From Halomonas halmophila (GTDB lineage Bacteria; Pseudomonadota; Gammaproteobacteria; Pseudomonadales; Halomonadaceae), in NCBI RefSeq assembly GCF_006540005.1, contig NZ_BJOC01000019.1, forward strand, positions 1-64,000: a DNA stretch of 64,000 nt, in the 5' to 3' direction. The translations under genes and the position numbers were made by a program. Of the stretch, positions 47,714 to 56,611 are shown one piece after another. A model generated the notes under the pieces. The model searched no databases and was not told where the DNA came from. It saw only the letters and a list, made by a program, of their open reading frames with translations. Position 1 is the stretch's first letter. Each line of letters begins with the position of its first letter.

Positions 47714-49006
47714 ATGCGTGTCGTTATCATCGGCAGCGAACTGGCGGCCGCGACTGCCGCGGCAGCACTCGCCTGGGTGGGGCATGAGGTCACCTGGCGT
47801 CCTCATGCCTCCCTGGACTGGGCCCGTCTTGCGACCAGCGCCTGGCTGACCAGCGAGCCACAACTCGAGGCGCACCTCCAGGAGGGCCGTGACCAGGGCA
47901 GGCTGACGGTTCTTGATGCCGATCAGACGCCCGATCAGGCGGCCGCCTTCGATGTGGTCTGGCTGTCCCTGTCCCCGGAACAGCGGGCCGAAGCGGGTGA
48001 ACTGATCGCCGAGCACAGCCGCTGGCTGTCGGACACGGCCGTGCTGGTCAACAACTCGACCTTTCCGGTAGGCGAGACCGAGGCCCTGGCGTCACAGCTG
48101 GGCGCGGGTCGCAGTGCCGTGACGCTTGTCGACCTGCTGGAGGAGGGGCGCGCCTGGGACACATTTACGCGCCCCTCGCGCTGGCTGCTGGGCTGCGACG
48201 ATGATTACGCCGAGCAACGGGTCCGTGAACTGCTGCGTGCCTTCAATCGACGGCGCGAGGTCTTTCAGCGCATGCCCCGGCGTGCCGCCGAACTCAGTAA
48301 GCTGGCCATCAACGGCATGCTGGCGACGCGCATCAGCTACATGAACGAGATCGCCGGGCTGGCCGATACCCTGGGGGTGGATGTCGAGTATGTGCGTCAG
48401 GGCATGGGCGCCGATACGCGTATCGGCTATGAATATCTGTATCCCGGGTGCGGCTTCGGTGGCCCCAGCTTTTCCCGGGACCTCATGCGGCTGGCGGATG
48501 TGCAGTCGGCCAGTGGCCGACACTCGGCCCTGCTCGATCAGGTCCTGGACATCAACGAGCACAAGAAGGAAACGTTGTTCCGCAAGCTCTGGGCACATTA
48601 TCACGGCTGCCTGGAAGGCCGTACGGTGGCGATCTGGGGGGCAGCCTTCAAGCCGGGTACGGCGCGCATTGATCATGCCCCGGTGTTGACCCTGCTGCGG
48701 GCACTCTGGGCCCAGGGTGTGCATGTCAGGCTGCATGACCCGGCCGCCGTATCGGCGCTGCAGGAGCGACTGGGGGCCCATCCGTTATTGCGCTGTTTCG
48801 ACGCCGATCCATTCGAGGCCACCGAGGGCGCCGATGCCCTGATGCTGGTCACCGAATGGAAGGCCTACTGGAACCCGGACTGGCAACGCCTGGCCTCACA
48901 GCTCGACGGCCGCCTGCTGCTGGACGGGCGCAATATCTATGACCCCGACTATGTGGCGGCCATGGGGCTGCATTATCGCGGGATCGGTCGGCGTGCCGAC
49001 CCCTGA
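47714..49006 (+). CDS. UDP-glucose/GDP-mannose dehydrogenase-family protein lacking catalytic Cys
   Basis: A 430-residue member of the UDP-glucose dehydrogenase family in full length and order: N-terminal Rossmann domain, central helical domain (AELSKLAINGMLATRISYMNEIAG, K196 and N200 retained), and C-terminal UDP-binding domain (WGAAFKPGTARIDHAP). Two deviations are direct. The NAD loop, GxGYVG in active enzymes, reads G7-S-E-L-A-A. The active-site GGSCFPKD/GGYCLPKD reads GGPSFSRD, with Ser252 for Cys; a Cys lies at 246. Oxidation to UDP-glucuronate would need that Cys, so activity is doubtful. A regulatory or sugar-nucleotide-binding role is conceivable. It directly follows galU. Confidence 0.8.
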   Translation: MRVVIIGSELAAATAAAALAWVGHEVTWRPHASLDWARLATSAWLTSEPQLEAHLQEGRDQGRLTVLDADQTPDQAAAFDVVWLSLSPEQRAEAGELIAEHSRWLSDTAVLVNNSTFPVGETEALASQLGAGRSAVTLVDLLEEGRAWDTFTRPSRWLLGCDDDYAEQRVRELLRAFNRRREVFQRMPRRAAELSKLAINGMLATRISYMNEIAGLADTLGVDVEYVRQGMGADTRIGYEYLYPGCGFGGPSFSRDLMRLADVQSASGRHSALLDQVLDINEHKKETLFRKLWAHYHGCLEGRTVAIWGAAFKPGTARIDHAPVLTLLRALWAQGVHVRLHDPAAVSALQERLGAHPLLRCFDADPFEATEGADALMLVTEWKAYWNPDWQRLASQLDGRLLLDGRNIYDPDYVAAMGLHYRGIGRRADP

Positions 49007-49585
49007 TCAGCCGCCGGCATCGGCATGCTGGCGGGCAACGAAATCCCAGTTGATCACCTTCCACACCGCTTTCAGATAGGCCCGGTGGTCAGGCGTCTGT
49101 CGAGAATGAGCACCGGGCCCCGAGGCCTCGATCGCCAGCAGCGGGAAATGGTCACTGGCCAGGGGACATGGGCTATCGATAACGGTCAATTCACCGTTGA
49201 CGTCCTGAACCAGCCAGCTCCAGGCGGATGTCCGGTTATCGCGTGCAGCGGCCTTCATGGCGCGCTCGAACTGCGCGAATGAGCCGAAACCTGCCTCGAT
49301 GGCCCTGGCCATGGCGCCCGCGGGCTTGCCGCCGCGAGGAGCCAGACAATGCCAGTAGAAGGTCAGGCTCCATGCCTCGGCTGCCAGCGAGAAGGTCTCG
49401 CCGGATGTGCGCTGAAGCAAGTCCTCGAGAGACGCATCCGCCAATGGCGAGTCGGCCACCAGGGTGTTGAGACGCTCCAGGCAGTGCCGGTGGCGGCCGT
49501 CGTAGCGCTCACTGATCCAGTCGACCGACAGCTGGGGCTCCAGGGCATGTTTCTCGTAGGGCAGGGCAGGCGGTAGAAAGGCCAT
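49007..49585 (-). CDS. Fe/Mn superoxide dismutase-family protein lacking all metal ligands
   Basis: A 192-residue protein collinear with SodB (193): PALPYEKHALEP, LTFYWHCLAPRGG, GSFAQFERAMKAAA and the closing VNWDFVA are conserved. Against E. coli SodB (Met counted) the four metal ligands H27, H74, D157 and H161 correspond to R27, L74, E153 and P157, and Tyr35 of the second sphere is C35. It therefore cannot be a normal SOD. The reading frame is intact with GGGGAG before the ATG at 49585, so it is not an obvious pseudogene. It ends back to back with the Ugd-like gene. Function unknown. Confidence 0.85.
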   Translation of the reverse strand: MAFLPPALPYEKHALEPQLSVDWISERYDGRHRHCLERLNTLVADSPLADASLEDLLQRTSGETFSLAAEAWSLTFYWHCLAPRGGKPAGAMARAIEAGFGSFAQFERAMKAAARDNRTSAWSWLVQDVNGELTVIDSPCPLASDHFPLLAIEASGPGAHSRQTPDHRAYLKAVWKVINWDFVARQHADAGG

Positions 49586-49797
49586 GGAAGACTCCCCTGA
49601 GTCGCTGGGTGGCAGTTTGGGTCGGACGATATCGCCAGAGGATGGCATTGTATCGGCCTTGCCCGTTCGCTACGACGGTAAAAAACTTTACACTATTCAA
49701 CATGCTGTGACTGTTCGGTGGCGGCATCCTATCAAGCTGGCCCCTGATGCCTGGCTGTCGGCCCCCGAAACCCGTTTCATCGCCCAAGGAGATCATC

Positions 49798-50607
49798 ATG
49801 GCAGAGCGCCCGGAAGACAGCCGGTACCAACGACCGATCGTACCGGACCCGGATGCCAGCCTGGCGGGCCACCGTCCCGCCAGCGCCCCCAGGGTGCGTC
49901 TCTGGCCGCTGTGGTGCCTGACGCTGTTGCTGTTGATCATGCTGACGGGGCTGGCCGTTGCGGGCTGGTGGTATCATCAGGATGTCCAGCAACGCCTGAC
50001 ACAATTGCAGGGCGAGCTTTCCAATGTGCATGCCCGCTTCGATGCCGAGCAGGGGCGTGGCGAGGCCCTGGACTCCCTGCAACAACGGGTCGCGGACGTC
50101 GAGGACGACCAGGCCGCGGTGGGCCAGCGTATCGAACAGCGCCTCTCCGAATGGGCAGAGCAACGCCTCGTGCCCGTGGCAGAAGGCCTCGACGAGGCCT
50201 CCCGCAATCTGGCCCGTCTCGAAAAGGAGGCCGAGGTGCGCGACAAGACGTTGTCGGCCGTTCGCAGTTCGCTGGATGCGCTGGAGCAGGCCGGTGAAGA
50301 GAGCCGCGCCGCCCTCGAGGAGCGTCTCGTGAGTCTCGAGAACACCCTGGAAGCGAACGAGTCTCGGCTGTCGGAGTCCAAAGCGCGCGTCCAATCTCGC
50401 CTTGCGTCGATCAGCGATGACCTGGAAGCCACTCAGGAGCGTCTGTCGGGCATGCAGGACGACATTGCAGCCCATGACAGTTCGCGAGAAGATACCAAGT
50501 CTCAGGTCGAAGACTTGTCTTCGCGCCTGAATGAAATGCAGACGGAGCTGCGAGACCTGCGTCAGGCGCAACTGGCGTTGAGCGCTCAGCTGGAATCCTT
50601 GCGCTAG
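49798..50607 (+). CDS. Membrane-anchored coiled-coil protein of unknown function
   Basis: A 269-residue protein: a hydrophilic Pro-rich N-terminus (about 34 residues), one transmembrane helix (WPLWCLTLLLLIMLTGLAVAGWW, about 35-57), then a predominantly heptad-patterned, Glu/Arg/Leu-rich region to the end (for example LDSLQQRVADVEDDQAAV and ESRLSESKARVQSRLASI). Topology is probably N-in with the coiled coil in the periplasm. No enzyme motif is seen. AAGGAG precedes the ATG at 49798. tamA starts 32 bp downstream on the same strand, so a structural role in the envelope, perhaps linked to TamAB, is a hypothesis. Confidence 0.8.
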   Translation: MAERPEDSRYQRPIVPDPDASLAGHRPASAPRVRLWPLWCLTLLLLIMLTGLAVAGWWYHQDVQQRLTQLQGELSNVHARFDAEQGRGEALDSLQQRVADVEDDQAAVGQRIEQRLSEWAEQRLVPVAEGLDEASRNLARLEKEAEVRDKTLSAVRSSLDALEQAGEESRAALEERLVSLENTLEANESRLSESKARVQSRLASISDDLEATQERLSGMQDDIAAHDSSREDTKSQVEDLSSRLNEMQTELRDLRQAQLALSAQLESLR

Positions 50608-50639
50608 TCGCGAGACGTCGGTCAGGAAATCTGCGTATT

Positions 50640-52496
50640 ATGGATAATCGTCAGTTCATGCGCCTGGGCAGCGGAGCACTGTGTCTGGTCGCGGCCATGC
50701 CAAGCTTGGCACTGGATGCCTCGATCAGCGGTGTGGAAGACGAGCTTGCCAGCAACATCGAGGTCTATCTCGATGGACTCGATGCCTCTCAATATCAGGC
50801 CGAACGCCTGGAAGAGGAGGTGCGTCGCCTGGTCGGCGAGGCCCTGCGCCCTTTCGGCTACTATGAACCCGACATGACCCTGAGCTTCGATGACCCGGCA
50901 TCTCCTTCCCATGTCAGCCTGGACGTCGACAAGGGAAAGCCGGTGCGCATCGAACGCCTCGATTTCGTGCTGGAGGGAGCCGCCGCCGAGGACCCGCTGT
51001 TCACCGACGCCATCGAGGCCTATCCCCAGGAGAAAGGCGATATCCTGCGCCATGCCCCTTATGACAGCCTGCGCAGCAAGCTCTCGGGGCTGGCGATGCA
51101 GCGTGGCTACTTCGACTGGGGGTTCCGCCAGAGACGCCTGGAAGTGCGTCCCTGGGCACATAGTGCCTACTTGTCGCTGGGCCTCGACAGTGGGCCTCGC
51201 TACCATTTCGGCGAGGTCCATTTCAGCGGTCAGCACATCGAATCCGAGCGGCTGAGAAATCTGGTGCCCTTCGAACCGGGTAGCCCGTATCTCGCCGGGC
51301 AGGTGGCCCGCTTGAATCAGAATCTGGGCCAGACTCAGTGGTTCGGCTCCGTCAGTGTTCGACCGCGCCTGGATGCCGGTCCCGAGACCCTCGCCATCCA
51401 GGATACGGGGCCCGGCTGGTGGTATGCGCTGGATGTGGAAGGCATCCCTGAACCAACGGCGCAACCCGCCATCCTCGATGCCCGGGCACTCGGCGCCGCC
51501 GGGGCACTCACTGAACCCGAGGTCCCTCGGGTACCGATCGATGTGCAGCTCACACCGGCAGACCGCCACCAGTTCGAGACCGGTATTGGCTTTTCCACCG
51601 ACGTTGGACCACGAGCTCGCCTTACCTGGAATCAACCCTGGGTCAATCGTTATGGCCACAGCTGGAATCACGATCTGTATATTTCCAGTCCCGAGCAGAA
51701 GTTCACCGGCGTCTACTCCATGCCGCTCGAAGACCCCTTGAATGACAGCTATGAGCTGCAATACGGCCTGCGCAACAAGGACCAGGATGACACCCAGTCC
51801 ACGGAAGCCAGTGTCGAATTCGGGCGTCGATGGAAGTTCGAGAACGGCTGGGAGCAGTACCTCTATGTCCGCTCGACCTTTGAAGACTTCACCCAGGCGG
51901 GCGTCTCCAATCAAGTATTGCTGGTGTACCCCGGAGTACAGTGGTCGCGTACCCGCACCCGCAACCCGACCTTTCCAACCTGGGGCGATCGGCAGCAATT
52001 GACGGTACAGTATGCCAATCAGGCCTGGGGCTCGGAAGCCGACTTCCTTCGCGTCAATGCCGACACCCATTGGATCCGCATGCTCGGCGACAGTAATCGT
52101 TTCGTGGGGCGGCTTGGCATGGGCAGTGTCACCACCGATGACTTCGACGATATTCCCCCGTCATTGCGCTTTTTCGCCGGCGGTGACAACAGCGTGCGCG
52201 GCTATTCCTACGAGAGCCTGGCACCCAGGGACGACGAGGGCCGCCTGGAGGGCGGCGCACAACGTTTCGTGGCGAGCGTCGAAGCACAGCGCAAGATTGC
52301 CGACAAGTGGTGGCTGGCCACTTTCGTGGACGCCGGGGACGCCTTTTCCGACTGGTGGCCGGATCAATTGAATACCGGTGCCGGTCTAGGCATCAGGTGG
52401 ATCTCGCCGGTCGGGCCGATTCGTTTCGATGTCGCCCATCCCTTCGATCACGATGACAGCTTTCGCATCCACTTTTCCATCGGACCGGAATTCTGA
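50640..52496 (+). CDS. tamA: Translocation and assembly module subunit TamA
   Basis: A 618-residue Omp85-superfamily outer-membrane protein (E. coli TamA: 577). A signal peptide ends near residue 25 (PSLALDA). POTRA domains cover about 27-270 (ISGVEDELASNIEVYL; GYYEPDMTLSFDD; FGEVHFSGQHIESERL), and the barrel follows with the conserved RFFAGGDNSVRGYSYESL loop near residue 520 and a C-terminal Phe. With TamB it moves autotransporters and phospholipids to the outer membrane. The ATG closely follows a weak AGGAAAT-like site. tamB starts 11 bp downstream. Confidence 0.95.
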   Translation: MDNRQFMRLGSGALCLVAAMPSLALDASISGVEDELASNIEVYLDGLDASQYQAERLEEEVRRLVGEALRPFGYYEPDMTLSFDDPASPSHVSLDVDKGKPVRIERLDFVLEGAAAEDPLFTDAIEAYPQEKGDILRHAPYDSLRSKLSGLAMQRGYFDWGFRQRRLEVRPWAHSAYLSLGLDSGPRYHFGEVHFSGQHIESERLRNLVPFEPGSPYLAGQVARLNQNLGQTQWFGSVSVRPRLDAGPETLAIQDTGPGWWYALDVEGIPEPTAQPAILDARALGAAGALTEPEVPRVPIDVQLTPADRHQFETGIGFSTDVGPRARLTWNQPWVNRYGHSWNHDLYISSPEQKFTGVYSMPLEDPLNDSYELQYGLRNKDQDDTQSTEASVEFGRRWKFENGWEQYLYVRSTFEDFTQAGVSNQVLLVYPGVQWSRTRTRNPTFPTWGDRQQLTVQYANQAWGSEADFLRVNADTHWIRMLGDSNRFVGRLGMGSVTTDDFDDIPPSLRFFAGGDNSVRGYSYESLAPRDDEGRLEGGAQRFVASVEAQRKIADKWWLATFVDAGDAFSDWWPDQLNTGAGLGIRWISPVGPIRFDVAHPFDHDDSFRIHFSIGPEF

Positions 52497-52507
52497 GAGG
52501 CCGCCAC

Positions 52508-55500
52508 GTGAGACTCCGTCGCTTGACCTGGGCGCTGACCCGCCTGTTGTTGCTGATCCCGCTGTGGCTATTCGGGCTGCTCTTGTTGGTGCTGGGCCTG
52601 GTACTGTCACCCTGGGGCACCGGACTGCTCCTCGATCAAGGCAAACGCATGGGGCTCTACGACTTTGCCAGTGTCGAAGGCGCGCCACTGGATACACTCA
52701 TTGTCGAGGAGCTGAGTCTCGAGGCTGGCCCGGCCCAGGTGGCCGTTCAGCGGCTGGAACTGGCCTGGGCCGAGGATTGCCTGCTGGACGGGCGCCTGTG
52801 TATCGATCGACTGGATGTCACGGGCGCACGCATTCGTCTCTCGGCCAGCGACGCGCCGCCTCCTGAGCAACAACCGACCGACGGCGAGGGCGGCATGCCG
52901 GGTCCCATTCAGTTGCCATTTCCCATCGAGCTACGCGAACTGGCACTGGATGATGTGGCGGTGCGGCTGGCCGATGGCACACAACTAGCTTGGTCGTCCT
53001 TTTCCACCGGGGCGGTTGCCCAGTCTGATACGCTCGAGTTCAAACCAACACGACTGGATGGTCTGCGCCTGACCCTGCCGCTGTCGGTCGGCAACCAACT
53101 GGTGCTCAGCGAAGGCGAGCATGAAGGCCCCATTCTGACCGCTGCCGCCATTGATGCCACGATCGCCGTGAATTCGCCGTTGCCCGCCGAGGCAGCGCCC
53201 GAGGCCGCGGGAATGGCCAACCAGTCGTTGGCAGACAAACCGCGTATCGAGCTGCCGGATATCACCCTGCCCATCAATGTGGAGGTGCCGCAACTCAAGG
53301 TCACCGATACGGCCGTGGAAGGCGCCTTTGCCTATCACCTCGAGGAGTTGCTGCTGAGCGTCACGGCTCGGGGACAGGACATCACCATCGAGCCGCTGCG
53401 GGTGGCGAGTTCGGCCGCGGATGCCCGCCTCCAGGCCAAAGTCACCCTGAGCGGCGACTACCCGCTGAACGCCCGCCTCGAAAGCGATCTTTACCTGCCG
53501 CAGCGCATGCCGGCGCTTGACGGCGAGCGTATCGAACTCGCCGTAAGCGGCGACATGGCCGACCTGCAGATAGACCTGACCACGACCGGGCCCATCGAGA
53601 CACGCTTCAGCGCCACACTCGATGCCCTCGACCCGACACTGCCGTTTCAGGCGTCACTGCAAAGCCCCGGCTTGCAATGGCCACTGCCGGGCATGCAAGC
53701 GGCTACCCCATCGGCCACCCCGCAAGCTGATGCCAACACCAACAACGACCAGGGAGAGAGCGGCACCGACGCATCCAACGCGGATGCGCAAGCGGCGGGG
53801 ACGACCGAACCCTGGCGGGTGGAATCTCTCCGCCTCGAAGCTGAAGGCAGCCTGATCGATTACCGCACCCGGCTTTCGCTGGCGGCACAGGGCCCGCAGG
53901 TACCGCGTACCCGGGTGAAGCTGAGCGGGCGTGGCGATCTGGCGCATTTCATCTGGGAACCATTGGCCCTGCACATGAATGACGCCCGCGTGACGAGCGA
54001 AGGTCGCATCGACTGGGCCGAAGGTCTGGCGGTGGAAGCCAGCCTGGCGCTTCAAGACGTCAACCCCGAACCTTTCGTCGAGGGGCTGAGCGGTAACCTC
54101 GACGGTAATGCCGATGTATCCTTTCGCCAGGATACCGATGGCTGGCAGGTAACGGTGCCGGCCCTGAACATCGATGGCACCCTGGCCGATTATCCATTGC
54201 AACTGGATGCGCAACTCTCGGGTAACAGCCGGATGAGCTGGGACATTCAGACCCTCGATTTTCGCCAGGGCAAGAATCGACTCTCTGCCAACGGCACGCT
54301 ATCTCCCGAACGCCTGAATGTGACTGCCGAGCTCGACATGCCGGCCTTGAAGAGCCTCTATCCGAAGCTTGGCGGCGCCTTGTCCGGCAACCTCGAGGCC
54401 TCGGGAAGCCTCGAGGTCCCCCAGTTGGAAATGGCCCTCGATGGTCGCAATCTGGCTTTTGCTGACAATCAACTGAAAGACTTGAGCCTTGAGGGTAATG
54501 TCGCCGGCCTCGAGGACCCGCGCCTGGATGTGACACTCAATGCCAAGGGTCTCGACGCCGCAGGCCAGGTGTTCGACAGCGTCGACCTGAACCTCGACGG
54601 GCGGCTGTCACAACACCGTCTGACGCTGGGCGTGAGTGGTCCGGAGGAGGGTCTGCTGTCTTCTCTGAACCTGGCGCTTCAAGGCGGACTGGATCAACAG
54701 GCACAACGCTATCAGGGCCGCCTGACACCCCTCGAGGCCAGTACCGAGTACGGCGAGCTGGCCCTCGATGATGCCCTGGTGGTCGAGGCCGACCTGGCCA
54801 GCAGCGCGATCACCGCGCAGCCATTCTGCCTGCGCCGTCGCGAGGGCGGTGCGGTCTGCCTCGAAGAGCCGCTCGACGCCTCGGCCGACAACGGCAATGC
54901 CGTGCTGACCATCAATGAGCTGCCCATGGACCTGATCAATGACGCCATGCCCGCCGGTTGGCAAATGGCGGGCGAGACCCAGGCCAGGGTGACGGCCCAG
55001 TGGTCCCGCGGTGGCAGTGCCTGGCAGGCCGCAGCCAATCTGGAGAGTAACCTGGATATCACCGGTCAGGATGCCTACGGCCAGGCCTGGTCGGTTCCCG
55101 GTACCGATCTCTCGCTCGAGCTACAAGCCGATCAGACGCGCGCCGATGTCAACATGGCCCTGACACTCGGCGATAGCGGCGCCATCAGCCTTGACCTGGG
55201 GATTGACGATCCCATGGGCGCCGGCAACTTGTCCGGCATATTCAATGTCGAGGATCTTCGACTCAACCCCTACCGACCGCTGGTCGCCGACATCAAGACC
55301 CTCGAAGGGGCGCTCGGCGGGCGCATCGAGATCGGTGGCGATCGTCAGCAACCCAGACTCGATGGCAACCTGGAACTGGGCGGGCTCCAGGCCGTCGGCC
55401 TGGGGCTGCCGCTTTCCGTGACCGATGGGCGCCTGAACATCGATCTCAATGGCGACCGCGCCCTGCTCGACGGCTTCTTGGCCAGCGAGAAGGGTAGACT

Positions 55501-56566
55501 GGAGATGGAAGGCAGTGCCAGCTGGCCGTCCGCCGATGCCTGGCAGGCAGGCATCGAACTCACCGGCGTCGAGGAGCCCTTGCAGGCCTCGTTGTCCGGG
55601 TTCGGCCGCCTGCGTCTGGCACCGGACCTCAGCATCAGTGCCAACCCGAAACGCCTGCGTATCCGCGGTGATGTCGGCATTCCCTGGGCCCGACTCGAGG
55701 TCGGTGAGGTACCGGCCTCGGCACAGTCGGCCAGCCCCGATGAAGTCATCGTCACTCGGGAGGAAGTCGAAGCCAGAAAAGCCGCCCGGGCAACCGGCGA
55801 ATCGACGGCCGAAGCCATGACCGAGGCCGGCATGGCCATGGACATGCGCATCACCCTGTCGCTCGGCCCGGATATGCGGCTCTCGGCCTATGGGCTGCAG
55901 ACCGGTCTGGCCGGCAAACTGGAAGTTCGCCAGGAAGGGGGGCCGTTGCAGGTCTTCGGTAACGTCAACCTCGTGGATGGTCGCTTCCGGGCTTTTGGCC
56001 AGGACCTGATCATCCGCGAGGGTATCCTGTATTTCAGTGGCCCACCTGGAAAGCCCCTGCTGGATTTCGAGGCCATCCGCAACCCGGACAGCACACAAGG
56101 GGACGTCATTGCCGGTATCCAGGTTTCCGGGCCGGCATCGAGCCCACGCTTGCAGATCTTCTCCGACCCCCCCATGGATGAGTCCCGGGCGCTGTCCTAT
56201 GTGTTGCGTGGGCGCGCACCGGATGCCAGCGGCGGCGCCGACGGCGCCTTGACCTCGGCACTGATCGGCTTGAGCCTGGGCCAGGCTGGAGGAGCCGTGG
56301 GGGCCATCGGTGAGGCATTCGGCATTCAGGATCTTCAGCTGGACGCCGCCGGCAGCGGCGAAGATAGCCAGGTGGTGGTCCGAGGCAACCTCACCGACCG
56401 CTTGAGCGTCGGTTACGGCGTCGGGGTCTTCTCGCCCATCGCCGAGCTGAGCCTACGCTACAAGCTTTGGCGCAACCTCTATGTGGAAGCGGTCTCCGGT
56501 GCCTCCCAGGCGGTGGACCTGATCTATACCTTCAGTCTGCCGGGCGATCCGCCGGACCTGGAATAG
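52508..56566 (+). CDS. tamB: Translocation and assembly module subunit TamB (AsmA-like, DUF490)
   Basis: A 1352-residue AsmA-like protein (E. coli: 1259). One N-terminal membrane helix (LLLLIPLWLFGLLLLVLGL) anchors it in the inner membrane. A long repetitive beta-rich region forms the predicted hydrophobic groove, and the conserved DUF490 domain fills the C-terminal 350 residues (NLVDGRFRAFGQDLIIREGI; VQVSGPASSPRLQIFSDP-like). GTG at 52508 is the start, overlapping no other gene; GAGAGG lies just upstream. A Gln/Asn/Asp-rich insert near residue 400 is specific. It forms the TamAB bridge. Confidence 0.95.
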   Translation: MRLRRLTWALTRLLLLIPLWLFGLLLLVLGLVLSPWGTGLLLDQGKRMGLYDFASVEGAPLDTLIVEELSLEAGPAQVAVQRLELAWAEDCLLDGRLCIDRLDVTGARIRLSASDAPPPEQQPTDGEGGMPGPIQLPFPIELRELALDDVAVRLADGTQLAWSSFSTGAVAQSDTLEFKPTRLDGLRLTLPLSVGNQLVLSEGEHEGPILTAAAIDATIAVNSPLPAEAAPEAAGMANQSLADKPRIELPDITLPINVEVPQLKVTDTAVEGAFAYHLEELLLSVTARGQDITIEPLRVASSAADARLQAKVTLSGDYPLNARLESDLYLPQRMPALDGERIELAVSGDMADLQIDLTTTGPIETRFSATLDALDPTLPFQASLQSPGLQWPLPGMQAATPSATPQADANTNNDQGESGTDASNADAQAAGTTEPWRVESLRLEAEGSLIDYRTRLSLAAQGPQVPRTRVKLSGRGDLAHFIWEPLALHMNDARVTSEGRIDWAEGLAVEASLALQDVNPEPFVEGLSGNLDGNADVSFRQDTDGWQVTVPALNIDGTLADYPLQLDAQLSGNSRMSWDIQTLDFRQGKNRLSANGTLSPERLNVTAELDMPALKSLYPKLGGALSGNLEASGSLEVPQLEMALDGRNLAFADNQLKDLSLEGNVAGLEDPRLDVTLNAKGLDAAGQVFDSVDLNLDGRLSQHRLTLGVSGPEEGLLSSLNLALQGGLDQQAQRYQGRLTPLEASTEYGELALDDALVVEADLASSAITAQPFCLRRREGGAVCLEEPLDASADNGNAVLTINELPMDLINDAMPAGWQMAGETQARVTAQWSRGGSAWQAAANLESNLDITGQDAYGQAWSVPGTDLSLELQADQTRADVNMALTLGDSGAISLDLGIDDPMGAGNLSGIFNVEDLRLNPYRPLVADIKTLEGALGGRIEIGGDRQQPRLDGNLELGGLQAVGLGLPLSVTDGRLNIDLNGDRALLDGFLASEKGRLEMEGSASWPSADAWQAGIELTGVEEPLQASLSGFGRLRLAPDLSISANPKRLRIRGDVGIPWARLEVGEVPASAQSASPDEVIVTREEVEARKAARATGESTAEAMTEAGMAMDMRITLSLGPDMRLSAYGLQTGLAGKLEVRQEGGPLQVFGNVNLVDGRFRAFGQDLIIREGILYFSGPPGKPLLDFEAIRNPDSTQGDVIAGIQVSGPASSPRLQIFSDPPMDESRALSYVLRGRAPDASGGADGALTSALIGLSLGQAGGAVGAIGEAFGIQDLQLDAAGSGEDSQVVVRGNLTDRLSVGYGVGVFSPIAELSLRYKLWRNLYVEAVSGASQAVDLIYTFSLPGDPPDLE

Positions 56567-56611
56567 GTCCCGTCGGGCAAGCCATATTCACGCAACTACG
56601 AGGAAAGCGTC

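Noticed and set aside
47714-49585. Pseudogenes (Ugd-like and SOD-like)
   Set aside because: Both have full length, intact frames, proper starts and conserved structural residues; only catalytic positions differ, which fits repurposing rather than decay.
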